This document shows, piece after piece, positions 10,022-20,374 of a stretch of 64,000 bases of DNA. The position numbers were made by a program, and so were the translations under genes. Numbering within the stretch: position 1 is the stretch's first letter; every line of letters begins with the position of its first letter. Below the pieces are notes generated by a model that was not told the DNA's origin, searched no databases, and was given only the letters and a program-made list of their open reading frames with translations. Origin of the DNA: Sternotherus odoratus (Eukaryota > Chordata > Testudines > Kinosternidae); NCBI GenBank assembly GCA_032164245.1, contig JAVMKO010000010.1, forward strand, positions 29,958,189 through 30,022,188. Direction: 5' to 3'.

Positions 10022-11600
10022 TTGGATGCTCCAGGGACTTCTGGCACCGTCCATACCGGGACCTCTGCTGGCAGAGATAAGGAGTCGAGTAGTAGGCACA
10101 AATCAGCCTCCTCCTCCACTGCACTGAATACCCTGAGGAAGGACATGGTGCCGGCAGTGTTTCTGCTCGCCATGCCACCTCCACCAGTGCCTCATAATAC
10201 TATGCCGATTCCTGACCACTTTAAGATGGCACCACCGGCCAAGGCCACACACAAGCAGACAGCACTGACGGGCTTGACCTCCCAGGTGCCTACACGTACG
10301 AGCACAGCACCACTGCCCACGGCACCACGCTTCCTCACTCAATCAGCTGACATTGAAATTTCATCCTGGCGGGGATCGCCTATATTCAGCACCGACAGTT
10401 TTCTAGTGCCAATGGCACCGATAGAGCTACACTCATCGAGTGCCCCAAAGGAAGCTGATCTAGATGAGGCAGTCTTCTACTCCAGACATTCCTCTCCATC
10501 AGGCACCAAGCCATCATCACCACATGCAAGAGCCAGGAACCGTCTACACAGGGACATGCCCCCTGGCTGGCTAACCCATGGATGTGCCCCCCAATGCCAT
10601 TCCCAATGCACTGGGCACAGTGGGACCCATGGGTGGTCTACAGAGCTCAGGTGCAAATGCCCCGCACCCTGCAGAGGCAAGATACACCCTCCTACAGCTA
10701 CTGCAACTGAGCCCTCGGAGATATGTGAGGATTCTGTAGAAGAACTGGATGATTCCAATACTGGCTCACCAACCCACAGCTCATCTTCATCTCCAGATGA
10801 GGTGATAATGCCACCCCTGCCCACCATCGCAGATAACTCAAAGCAATTCCAAGACTTATTCAAATGGGTGGCACAAAGCCAGAACATCCCACTGGAAGAG
10901 GTGGTTGAAAATCAACATCAGTTCCTCAAAATACTACACCCAGCATCCTCAACAAAGATTGCGCTACCAATTAATAGTGCCCTGATGGAACCAGCTGAAT
11001 CGGTGAGGCAAGCATCGTACAGAAGGGCGGATAGGAAGTATTATGGATTTCCTATTTTCGCACCCTCAGCCAAACTCCTTGACAGCGGATGCAGCGAACT
11101 AATGGGGGAAACAACCCCATTTTAAACCCCTCCCATATAACAAGGACTCTAAGAGATTAGATTTGTTCGGCTGCAAAATCTATTAGTCTGCGACTCTTCA
11201 GTTTCGCAAGGCCAACTACACCGCTATACTGGCTAAGTACGACCATGACGATTATAAGAAACTTAACAAGTAACTGTGGATATCTCAGAGGACAGAAGGG
11301 AGCAATTCCAATCTATCCTAACCAAGGATAGCTAGTCACAAGGACAGTGCTACAAGTGTACCTTCACATCACGGACATGTCCGCTCACACAACAGCTACA
11401 GCTATATTCATGAGACAGGAGTCATGGTTATTATCCTCCAGAATCCCAAAGGACTTCAGATTAAAGTCAAAGACCTTCCCTTTGAAAAATTATTTTCCAC
11501 AAAGGTTGACAATGTCCTACACTCACTGAAGGACTCTCGAATGACGCGCTGAACCCTGGGCATATATACACCCCCTAATAGATTATAGGAGATACCAAAC
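10022..11600 (+). pseudogene. DIRS gag-like pseudogene
   Basis: The longest frame runs from 10022 to 11125 (367 codons), is Ser/Pro/Thr-rich, and ends with an acidic stretch then FQDLFKWVAQSQNIPLEEVV and FLKILHPASSTKIALP. Downstream pieces in shifted frames (LAKYDHDDYKKLNK, IKVKDLPFEKLFSTKVDN, LHSLKDSRMTR, LGIYTPPN) continue the same protein past stops to about 11600. This region resembles the DIRS gag from which the C-terminal part of LAP2-alpha was domesticated. Here it is not a host gene: the frame is broken and embedded in a retroelement. Confidence 0.65.
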
Positions 11601-11662
11601 TCATAACCGAAACAGTGACACATCGGTTCACCAACAACAGAGACCATTTGACAATTCATGCT

Positions 11663-12137
11663 TGTCACAGGGTCTGCACAGGTTTCCTCCTTCTCGCTCC
11701 TGTGCCCTGTGCTTTGGCTCGTCAAAGTAGAGTCTCAACACCCTCTTCAGGTGTTTCACCCTTGTGCATTTATTTACAGTGCTACAGTGTAGTCCCTCAT
11801 TTTCTCCAAACAGTTATCCCCACTCGGACCCTTCCCAGGGTCTCCTGGCCTGTGAGGCTCCTTCCTGGTGGTGAGGAGACAGAGGTGTAGCCTCCTATCC
11901 GCTCCCAGGCTAACCTCCTGACTGAGCTTTTGTCAGAGCTTTTATATCCCTCCAGGTCTTCAGCCCAGCTGTTGCTACTTAGCCCAGCTTATTGCTGTGA
12001 GCCAGCCCTCGTTAGGGCCCGCAGCTGGGCTCCCTGCTGACTGCCTGGGCCCCCGCACCTGGCCTCTCTGCCAGAAAGCAGGGCTTAGCCAGCATTTTAG
12101 CAGAACATTCAGGGAGTTTTACCCCTGTCCTGCCACA
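11663..12137 (-). mobile_element. Solo LTR inserted in the DIRS relic
   Basis: On the plus strand it runs TGTCACAGGGTCTGC to CCTGTCCTGCCACA. Flanks are ATGCT (11658-11662) and ATGCC (12138-12142), a 4-of-5 duplication. The minus orientation is shown by TATAAAA at 11940-11946 and AATAAA at 11769-11774, both reading leftwards. 475 bp, no internal retroviral sequence attached. Confidence 0.8.
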
Positions 12138-13640
12138 ATGCCAGAGACATCAGCCAGAGAGATGACAACCACTTCGGTCCCAGTTGACTACTGGCCAAGA
12201 CACAATTTTGAAGATTTGGTCGAGAGTCTGATCAACCTCTCCCAACAACCAGCACATGTTACACCTACCCAGATGTTTGGCCAACTACAGCCATTTTACC
12301 AAGCCTGGGCATCCATCACCACAGATCACTGGGTACTGAAGATAAGACGATCATCTCCCCTTCATCTCCATCCCGTCCACCCATCCCCCTTCCTTCTCCC
12401 TCTCATGAGCATCTTCTATGACAAGAAGTAAAGCATCATGTACAGCTAGGTTTTATGGAACATGTTCCAGTACAACACAGGGGGAAGGGATTCTACTGCC
12501 GCTACCTCTTGACTCAGAAGAAAAATGGAGGATGAAAACCCCATTTCAGATCTCAGGAAACTCAACAAATTTGTGTGTTCCTACAAATTCAGAATGGTGA
12601 TGCTGGCGTCAGTAATTCTGGCGCTGGAAGTGGGGACTGCTTTTCAGCCCATGACCCACAAAATGCATATTTCCATATCACTATGCACCCTGCACATGGA
12701 CAATTCCTGTGGTTCACATTAGGGAATTATCCTTTCCAATACAGAGTGTTACCATTAGGTTCCGTTTCACCAACACCCAGCATCCATCCTGATCACTACA
12801 AATGCATCACTGATTAGATGGGTGCACACTTGAACCAACACACAATCCAAGGGAAATGGTCTCCTGTGGAGTTATTACATATCAATCTACTTTTTCAACT
12901 ACAAGCAGCTTGAAACACATGCCAACATTTCCTACTGATTATAAGACGCAAATTGGTACGAATAATGACAGATAACATAGTCTGTATGTTCTACATAAAC
13001 AGACAAGGAGGAGCTTGATCTTATTCACTGTGCACAGAAGAAATAAAATTATGGAACTGGTGCATTACCCACACTATTACCATTATTGAGTTGTACCTCC
13101 CTGGCCAACAGAACACAATGGTAGGCAAATTGAACAGTATTCCCAAGAACACGAATGGGAACTGAATGACGACATTTAGTTAGTTAATCCTCTTCGCTCC
13201 TAATGGAGCACAAGGCGCCAACCATTCTTCTCCATTCAACTCTATCTTGGGCTAACCAGTAGATTTCATCCCAGGTCTTTCCCATATTTTTCATTTCGCC
13301 TTCGATAGTTCTTCGCCACGTTCCCAGCGGTCTGCCTCTCCTTTTTCCCTGTGGTGTCCATCTAAGAGCAGTGTGAGGATGTCTGGTAGTATCCATTCTC
13401 AACACGTGCCCCAACCATCTCCATCTTCGTTGTTTCACCTCATCCACTACGTTGTTAATGCCTGTTAATCGGCTCACTTCTCTATTGGTGACACGTTGCG
13501 GCCAGTGTATGTTAAGGATGCGCCTTAATGTCGTCAAGCCGAAATGACGACATTACACAACACATATTATGTATGTGTGTATCACCGCATATTGATGTGT
13601 TCGCAACGTCACAAAACTACAAATGTCCAAGGTCAGGACT
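12138..13640 (+). pseudogene. DIRS reverse transcriptase / RNase H pseudogene, first part
   Basis: Fragments in several frames include QPFYQAWASITTDHWVLK, GKGFYCRYLLTQKKNGG, FRSQETQQI, DPQNAYFHITMHPAHGQF, LWFTLGNYPFQYRVLPLGS (RT), then MTDNIVCMFYINRQGGA and LYLPGQQNTMVG (RNase H, DN and dwelling on the usual active-site order). After the LINE insertion, SPHIDVFATSQNYKCPR follows directly. Stops, frameshifts and a missing YxDD-type box show it is dead. Confidence 0.7.
13177..13542 (-). mobile_element. 5'-truncated LINE with C-terminal ORF, 12-bp TSD
   Basis: Perfect 12-bp duplications AATGACGACATT lie at 13165-13176 and 13543-13554. The minus strand holds an uninterrupted 117-codon frame (13184-13537) with RRWRWLGHVLRMDTTRHP, GKRRGRPLGTWRRTIEGE and WDEIYWLAQDRVEWRRMVGA, the C-terminal region after the reverse transcriptase in some non-LTR elements (RTE/Ingi-like groups). 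The tail is TAACTAACTAAA rather than poly-A. An intact frame and perfect TSD indicate a young insertion. It lies inside the DIRS relic. Confidence 0.85.
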
Positions 13641-14360
13641 GTTATGTAAAGCCTCCACTCAAATGCAATTGTAAGATCTATAACTTGTATCATTAAGTTC
13701 TGCAACCTTTTTTGCAGACTTTATAACTTCAGTTACTGTTAGCATAGCCTTTTAAGTTTTGTAACTTTTGCAAGCTCTGTAACCTTTTCAAGTTGCCATT
13801 TGTATGAACTGCCAAGCATTGTAATATCCCATCACATCAGAGAGAGTGTGAACGAGGGAGTGTGTGTGTAAGATAAGGGAGTGTGAAGAAGAAAGTGTAT
13901 GTGGGACTGGACGGAGAGGAAGTGCAAGGAAGAAGAGCCCGGAGACAGGTGTATCTGATATAATCTGCCCTGAGAAGGCAATCACAAAGGGCTGTAAAGA
14001 AAAGAGGCATGAAAGGAACAGGGACTGGGGATGCTTCTCGGTGACGGACACAGAAGGAAAAACTCAGTGTACGTGACAGGAGCTGCCCAGTTCTAAAAAG
14101 CAGCAGCCACACACACAAGAGTCTGCTGCTCCTTGACCTGCTCATCAGCCTGGATCCATGACCACAGGCGGACACACCAGATCTACCATGCTTCGGCTTC
14201 TCAGCTCCCCTTGCTGTCTCGGGTAACTCTCTGCCTGTGTAAGTGTGTGGGTGCATGGGGGTATGAATGCAGTGAGTGTGTGTGTGTGTGAATAAGCTCC
14301 TTCCCTTTTCTGTCTTACCTAACAGCGGCATTGTAATAAAACTAATACAAGTGTGACCCT
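13640..14360 (+). mobile_element. LTR-like insertion in the DIRS relic
   Basis: DIRS coding sequence stops after CPRSG near 13640 and resumes near 14370 with SRLGPQSLGAAFVIQWN, so about 720 bp were inserted. The insert starts near TGTTATGTAAAGCC and ends near AATAAAACTAATACA (14336-14349), with TG and CA ends and a poly-A signal on the plus strand. A GT-rich microsatellite lies at about 14274-14290. No convincing target duplication was found, so the exact borders are uncertain. Confidence 0.45.
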
Positions 14361-14369
14361 GGGTTGGTT

Positions 14370-14590
14370 TTTAGGGGAGCAGACTAGGACCGCAATCTCT
14401 AGGAGCTGCCTTTGTCATCCAATGGAACGCGCCCCTCTTGTACGTGTTCCCACCGATACCTTTATTATTATTCAGAATGATACACAAGAAATGGACTTCC
14501 AGAGTCAGGATCATACTGATAGCTCCGACATGGCTCAAACAGATGTTTCCATACCTGAACTGTAGTCAAATCTTCTTTGCTGGGAGTTCC
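14370..14590 (+). pseudogene. DIRS relic, downstream fragment
   Basis: One frame gives SRLGPQSLGAAFVIQWNAP, LLYVFPPIPLL, HKKWTSRVRIILIAPTWLKQ and MFPYLNCSQIFFAG without a stop, the segment following the RNase H domain in DIRS elements. It directly continues the part before 13640. Confidence 0.7.
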
Positions 14591-14614
14591 CAGAATGAGT
14601 GAGCTACTAATAAA

Positions 14615-15346
14615 TGTAAGCGATGTCGGTCACTCACCTGGCGGCGCCCTCATCTGGTCGTCTGGGGAATTAGCTCTTTTACCTCCAAAGCGCCTTCTGC
14701 CGGCCAACATCCGCTTCTCCACTCTGGCTCCGTGCCCCTCCCGGACCCTGGAGCCCCTTGCTGAGGGTGCTGCACCCCTGCAGTACCCCCTGGTCTTAGG
14801 GTCTCCCCTCCCCGGGGGAACCCACCACCCACTATCCCCAACTTGCCTCAGATACCGCCACTGCCTGTCATCATTTGCCTCAGTTCACTGAGGCTGACTG
14901 CAGTCTCATGGCTACTCATCACCGGCAAGAAGGGGTTGGCCTGCTGCTTCTAGTACTAGCCCTGGGCCACCCCCTTGCAACCCCCAGTATCCCGTGGGTC
15001 GGGCGTTCCCTAGGCTCAGCAAGCTGGGGCCCTCTCCCTAGAGCTTAGGCTCCCTGGCTCCCAGCTGCCTCGCCCACACCTTGTCCCAGTCCGGGTACTT
15101 TTGCTCTCTGCAGCCAGGCCCTGTCTCCTACTGTCTACAGAGGAGACTGACTAACTGGCTCCTGCCTCCCAGGCTTTTATACAGCCTGGAATGTTTGGGG
15201 CGTGGCCACACAGCTGAGCCTGCTTCCCACTTAAGCCTGCTAGCAGGCTCCCAGCCACAACCCCTGTCCTGGGCTGCTACAAACCCCTTCCTGGGCTACT
15301 CTAGCCCTTTTTCAGGGGGGGGGGAGCGGGTGGTCACCCCGCTACA
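14615..15346 (-). mobile_element. Solo LTR, copy 2 (same family as 4849-5539)
   Basis: Its reverse complement begins TGTAGCGGGGTGACCACCCG like copy 1 and ends GACATCGCTTACA. Four-base flanks TAAA occur at 14611-14614 and 15347-15350. A reverse TATAAAA lies at 15175-15181. It shares with copy 1 the AGAGGGCTGG, GGCCACGCCCCAA and GCAGCT blocks. A GGGGGGGG tract near 15316 is low complexity. Confidence 0.75.
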
Positions 15347-15945
15347 TAAACCATAAAGCAAACTGTGGGGCATTCCCCCAAAGGGTTGCAGAGGAACATC
15401 CAGGGGGGTGCAGCAGGGCCTGGGACAGCCCCCACAGAGGGGTAGGGAGAGAGCACAAGCCTTCCCCACTCTGCCCACAGCTCCACTCCAGCTCCACCTC
15501 CAGCCACAGCCCCCAGTCGTAGCTGCAATCCCATCTCTATTCCCAGCCATGGACCCCGCTCTTGACTCCTGGCTGTGGCTCTGCTCCCAGTCTTGGCAGC
15601 AGCCCCTGGCCTGGCTGTGACTTCGCTCCCAGCCTCAGGGGGGCACAGACACATTCTATTACTGGCAAGGGGAGGGACACAAGAGGAAAATGTTGGGGAC
15701 GATTGGCATAGGGGATGTTTTGGAGGGGGGGGGGGTATGATTTGCCAGAGACAGCTGATGTAGTAGAGCAGCTACTGCTCTAATCTATGATGAAGCCAGG
15801 GCTGGGATTTGCAGAGCCCCAGCCCTGGAATTAAGGATCGTCTACCAACTACATTGCACCCTCCCCTCAAACAGAAGCTGGGCGCAGGTGAGAAACTGGA
15901 ACTAAGTTTCTTTTAGCATGAATCCCAGCTTTGCTCACTGAGTCA
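15347..15945. other. GC-rich sequence of unknown type
   Basis: Contains TGGGGCATTCCCCCAAAGGG and CCAGGGGGGTGCAGCAGGGC, phrasing like GC-rich turtle hAT MITEs, but no paired termini or target duplication were found. A G run sits at 15725-15734. Opposed open frames are GC artefacts. Confidence 0.35.
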
Positions 15946-15947
15946 GA

Positions 15948-16045
15948 TTCTGATCTCACTCTAGTATGACTCAGGAGTCACTCAAATGGAATCAGTTGAG
16001 TTACACCATTGTTAGTGAGATCACAGTTAGGCTCTTTGGATCTGA
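15948..16045. repeat. Old palindromic amniote repeat
   Basis: GTCAGATTCTGATCTCACTC is partly complementary to GTGAGATCACAGTTAGGCTC with AGTTACACCATTG between. Similar palindromic units are common in sauropsids. The young LINE tail at 16069 is inserted just after it. Confidence 0.4.
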
Positions 16046-16068
16046 TTATTCCCCATCCAAGAATGGGA

Positions 16069-16217
16069 CCGCTGGGAACGTGGCGAAGAACTATCGAAGG
16101 CGAAATGAAAAATATGGGAAAGACCTGGGATGAAATCTACTGGTTAGCCCAAGATCAAGTCGAATGGAGAAGAATGCTTGGCGCCTTATGCTCCACTAGG
16201 AGCGAAGAGGACTAACT
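16069..16217 (+). mobile_element. 5'-truncated LINE tail, 10-bp TSD
   Basis: Perfect duplications AAGAATGGGA lie at 16059-16068 and 16218-16227. The 149-bp insert encodes LGTWRRTIEGEMKNMGKTWD and QVEWRRMLGALCSTRSEED then stops, almost identical to the element at 13177-13542, with a GACTAACT end. A second young copy of the same family in opposite orientation. Confidence 0.85.
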
Positions 16218-16628
16218 AAGAATGGGATAGTAATACATGCTGTGACTGCTTCACAGGGGCACTGGAATGATTAGTGTTTGTATGGCACTTTGTACGTGTA
16301 CATTCAGGGCTTGAATTAAGCCAGTATGGTGATTGGCACCTCATTCGTGCCACCTTCTTATGCTCCGAAATTGAAGCTTACTCTTTTTTTTTTATGAGAG
16401 ATCCGAGCTGTTTTGGTTGCTGAGCTACATTTAGTTCATGTTTTCATGGCTAACTGATGCAGTGATGTCTGGCTGCATTTGCAGAACCTGAAACTAGATC
16501 TCTGACAGGTTTCAGAGTGCTCTGCCCATTCAGCGCAATGGGCACCAGCTCATATGTCCGAATATGATACATGGTTAACTATTCAGTGCTCATCAGAGCA
16601 TGTAAGAAAGGAGACAGAGGATCACAGT

Positions 16629-16819
16629 ATGAAGATCTGCATAATATCCTAACAGCTTATTTAGACACCTCTCCTTTCCCCACCAGTCAAGCCCAAGGAA
16701 TCTAACAGAACCCAGCACAGCATCTGAGCTCCTCCTTCCCCCCTTTCTAAACTCAATAAGCCCCAGTATGAGCCTCACGAAGGGGAAGACTAGCATGAGG
16801 AGTCTAGCAGAGCCCATGT
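16629..16819. repeat. 191-bp direct duplication, copy 1
   Basis: Starts ATGAAGATCTGCATAATATC and ends CTAGCAGAGCCCATGT. It differs from copy 2 at three positions by eye. The minus strand is open (LLMLVFPFVRLILGLIEF) in both copies, but no known domain is recognisable. It may be a dispersed repeat or a local duplication. Confidence 0.85.
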
Positions 16820-17277
16820 GTATAATTTGGAACCCAGAGAAGAGGAGCCATGCCCGAGGAATCCAGAGGGCATGTGAGATCATATTTTGAACATCTTTAC
16901 AATCTGTTGTGAGCAGCATCCCAGATGGTTATTTTGGGGGTGGGAGTTTTTCTTTTTTCCAATCTGCTTTGTGATTACATTATTATTGTTAGTCCACACA
17001 CTTAAAATACATATATAGTCTTTGTTGTTATAGACCGTTTTTATCCATTGTTGAGATATCACATCATTTTTTAAATACTGAGGGAATACTGGGCATATTT
17101 GATGGCAAACCTGCATTTTTAAGCTGGCATATGCATAGTTAGGTATATGATACATTTCTATAGAGGGGTCTAATCCACATCTAAAGCATCTTAATATTGG
17201 GAGTAACATTGCTTTGCATTTCTGCAGCACCTTTCTGCTAATTAATTAAACTCCACAACCTTCCTATGAGGCAGAGA

Positions 17278-17468
17278 ATGAAGATCTGCATAATATCCTA
17301 ACAGCTTATTTAGACACCTCTCCTTTCCCCACCAGTCAAGCCCAAGAAATCTAACAGAACCCAGCACGGCATCTGAGCTCCTCTTTCCCCCCTTTCTAAA
17401 CTCAATAAGCCCCAGTATGAGCCTCACGAAGGGGAAGACTAGCATGAGGAGTCTAGCAGAGCCCATGT
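17278..17468. repeat. 191-bp direct duplication, copy 2
   Basis: Same sequence as 16629-16819, 649 bp away in the same orientation. Its flanks (TTCCTATGAGGCAGAG before, ATCATTAGCCTCAATTTGC after) look like the two halves of a MIR-like repeat, which suggests copy 2 was inserted into an older repeat. No clear target duplication. Confidence 0.8.
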
Positions 17469-19850
17469 ATCATTAGCCTCAATTTGCAAAGACCTACTGA
17501 CTATTTCAGCACTTCACAAAAAATAGTCAGAGTTACAAATCTAGGGGTACTAATGAAATCTTTTAAAAATGTTTGATGTTTCCTATTTAAAGTTATGGAG
17601 CTCACAAAATTCTTCCTTATTCTGAGCAGAAACTTCCTAGCTAAGGAGATACTTGTCCCTATTACTGTTAGCCACAGAAGGAACAAGAAAGGGCTAAGAG
17701 AAAGCAATTCTGAAATTGCCTTCTGCAGTCCTTTGACCATTCTGCCTATCTGTCTCTCCGTATTTTTATACTGAGCTCATCACCATGGTATCCAAGTGCA
17801 TACTGACATCTCCCCAACAACTCTGCATGAAAGCCTGGGCAACAGCAAAACCATCTGCCCTCGCTGGGTGAAGATGTAAATAGGTTTTGAAACGTCATTT
17901 CATGAGAACTATATCCTTTGTAAGTAATCCAGTTATCTTAGGGGCTAAGCTATTGCGTGTCCACCATATGCATGGAGTCACCCTGTGTTGTTTTTTTAAT
18001 TACATTGATGCCCTGCACAGTAGTTTTAGTGCCTTTTGTGTCTTGATCAGGTGCATTGGTGTTCTCAGATTATTTGAAAGTCGCTTCAGTATCCTGGCAG
18101 AGATTTTGATTCTCTGAGTTCTGGGCAGTGGTTCAGAGGTGTCAGTAGCCTGGCTAAAAGTTGGGTGCCTGAGTGACCTGGACAGCTTGACTCATCATAG
18201 CCTGAGCAAGGAGAATCTTGACATTAGCCCTCTGGGCTTTACGTTGTGCTTGATCCACTGCTTTTCTGTACATGATGGAACCTTCTTGTGCCCAAGATGC
18301 CAGGTTCTTGGCTTCGTCTGTTTCTACCTGGGCCAAAGCAATTATTATTTTCTGTTGTTGCCTCCGTAAACCATAACAGTGTGTGTTCATGTCCTGGGAT
18401 GCAGCTATTAGCAAGTGGTCTGATAAATAACCTCCTCCTTCATTAAAACCAGTTTACTCCCCCTAAGATCCCATAAACCTCTCCCGTCTCCCTCTCCTCT
18501 ATGACTCAAAGTGACTAAGGGAGGGGAACTTGTTTCTAAAATGGTGGCTCTTTCCTCAGCAATGTCTGTGGTTGAAACTCTCCAACCAGTTCAACCCTCT
18601 CATGGAGTTGCATTGGGGGCCAGACTGTAGGAACCTTTCTAAAGGCTGGGGAGTGAATTGGACAAGCAGCAGCAATCTGTAAAATACTCCCAGAGAAAGA
18701 AATAGATCCTATGCCAGGTTGCAGAGTCTCAACAAAAAGAGCACGCCGCTCTGCATAAAATATGTAGGAGGCTGAGGGGTAAAAGTGGAAATGCAAAAGC
18801 TGGCAGAATTCACAGGAAAAAGACTGACTAACAATGACATTCATCCCTTAACTGATAATTCCCTTCCTAAAGTCCCCTAATGACCTCCAAAAATCTGTGG
18901 TATTCTTCCTCTCCTGTCTAGATCCTCACTCACCTCCTCCCCAATGGCACCCCAGATTCCTCTCTCTTTTCCAGAGATTCCCCTCCACATACCTCTTTGC
19001 TGCTTAGCCAGCCTCATTTGCTCACTAGGCATATGCCCCACTGATGAGTCAGGGACAGAGCTGGTTGTAAAATGTTGACGGAAAGAAAATTTCAACAAAA
19101 AAAGACAAAAGAAACCAAAATTCCTGATTTTTTTTTTTCTGTTTTCTGGTCAGCTCTTGCCAAAAAAGCAGCAGCAGGAAAAAGTAGCTGATGGAGCTGA
19201 GCAGTTTCTTTGGCTACCCTTAGTGAAATTCAGTTAAATTACCCTGAATAAGAGGAATTACCTTTTCAGTGTTTAATTTTGTGTGGGAGGTACAATTTGT
19301 GGCATCTATAGCTATTTAGCTGGATGAACCTAAAGAAACATAATGAAAACAGGACAAAATTTCTCAAAGGGAGAATTTCTAAATTTAACCTCTATAAAAA
19401 TTAGTAAATATTTACTTTATAATTCTATAATTATGTAAAATTGTTCTCTGAAGTCAAAACTGTCCACTGTGCCAAATTTTGAGACTAAATTCAATTACTG
19501 AAATATGCAAAAAGGAATTTTAGTCTTGCTTAAAATAATCTCAATGCAGCTTTGACTATGGAGTCAGTACAGTTGCCTCTCTAATGACGTTCAAGGATCC
19601 TGTTTGTCTGGCAAGTCTAGGTAGCACACAGAACTACAAAATGCTGCATTTATGGATTTAAGGTTGTAGAAAATAATTCTATGTTCTATTGTATTTTATG
19701 CAGATAAATAATAACTGCATCATAATGCATAATCACAAGGGGCCAGAGCTACACTTGAATATGCACCTTACCCTTGTAAATTGCTGACTTTTCAGTGCTT
19801 AACCATGCAACCTTAATACTCTCTTCATGTAGGTTGAGATTTTCAAAGCA
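17469..19850. other. No recognised gene; possible coding-like relic on the minus strand
   Basis: Mostly AT-rich unique-looking sequence. Two adjacent minus-strand frames, 18536-18844 and 18154-18414, look somewhat protein-like (EAKNLASWAQEGSIMYRKAV in the second), but I recognise no family. An ERV or LINE relic is possible. A T run and AAAAGA tracts lie near 19100-19140. Confidence 0.3.
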
Positions 19851-19858
19851 GTCTAGGG

Positions 19859-20366
19859 TATTGGTTCTCAAACTTATTGGATCGTACCCCCCTCTGAGTT
19901 TGTTGTAGTTTACGCCCTCCCCATATGTATTGTATCCCGATATATGCAACTGTGATGCTTCTCTTGAATCAGTTTTGGCTTCTTTGTTTTTCACCCGAGT
20001 TGTTTTTTTCCTGTTGCACGAATGAGCCATTGTAATAAGAGCAAAAGCAAAACTGCGATTGTGGTCCATTCTTACAATTAAATGTGCACACCATGTTGTA
20101 ACAAATGAATTAACGAACAGATGGCAGTGACTTTATATAATGCTACGTAAGCATAACAGATTTCCACCAAAATGCACAGCACCTTCTAGAGTCAAATACA
20201 CAGTGCCAAGGACCTGATATATCTTGATGAATCAGCATTGCTAGTTATTCATTTCTGTAGGTAAAATGTGCACAGTAAGTTTTTTATTTCTTCCTAAAGC
20301 TTCTCATGCCCCCTCCCCAAAATACATTCTGTGTCCCTCTCCCAGCCTCCAGTTTGAGAACCTTTG
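19859..20366. mobile_element. hAT (Charlie-like) nonautonomous element
   Basis: Termini TATTGGTTCTCAAACTTATT and AGTTTGAGAACCTTTG form the CAGTGGTTCTCAAACT-type inverted repeat. Flanks are GTCTAGGG (19851-19858) and GTCTAGAG (20367-20374), 7 of 8. The 508-bp interior has no usable transposase frame. Confidence 0.85.
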
Positions 20367-20374
20367 GTCTAGAG

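Larger units (their letters stand above)
10022..14605 (+). mobile_element. Degraded DIRS-type (tyrosine recombinase) retrotransposon with nested insertions
   Basis: Successive pieces of one element lie collinear on the plus strand: a gag-like ORF (10022-11600), reverse transcriptase (about 12138-12830), an RNase H region (about 12880-13176, resuming 13555-13640) and its downstream part (about 14370-14590). Between them sit an LTR (11663-12137), a LINE tail (13177-13542) and an LTR-like insert (about 13640-14360). Stops and shifts are frequent. No recombinase domain or terminal inverted repeats were recognised. Family assignment rests on recalled similarity of the RT/RNase H block to turtle DIRS elements. 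Confidence 0.75.

Noticed and set aside
10022..11125. 367-codon ORF as a host LAP2-alpha-like gene
   Set aside because: Its continuation is broken by stops and shifts and is followed by reverse transcriptase and RNase H pieces, so it is retroelement gag.
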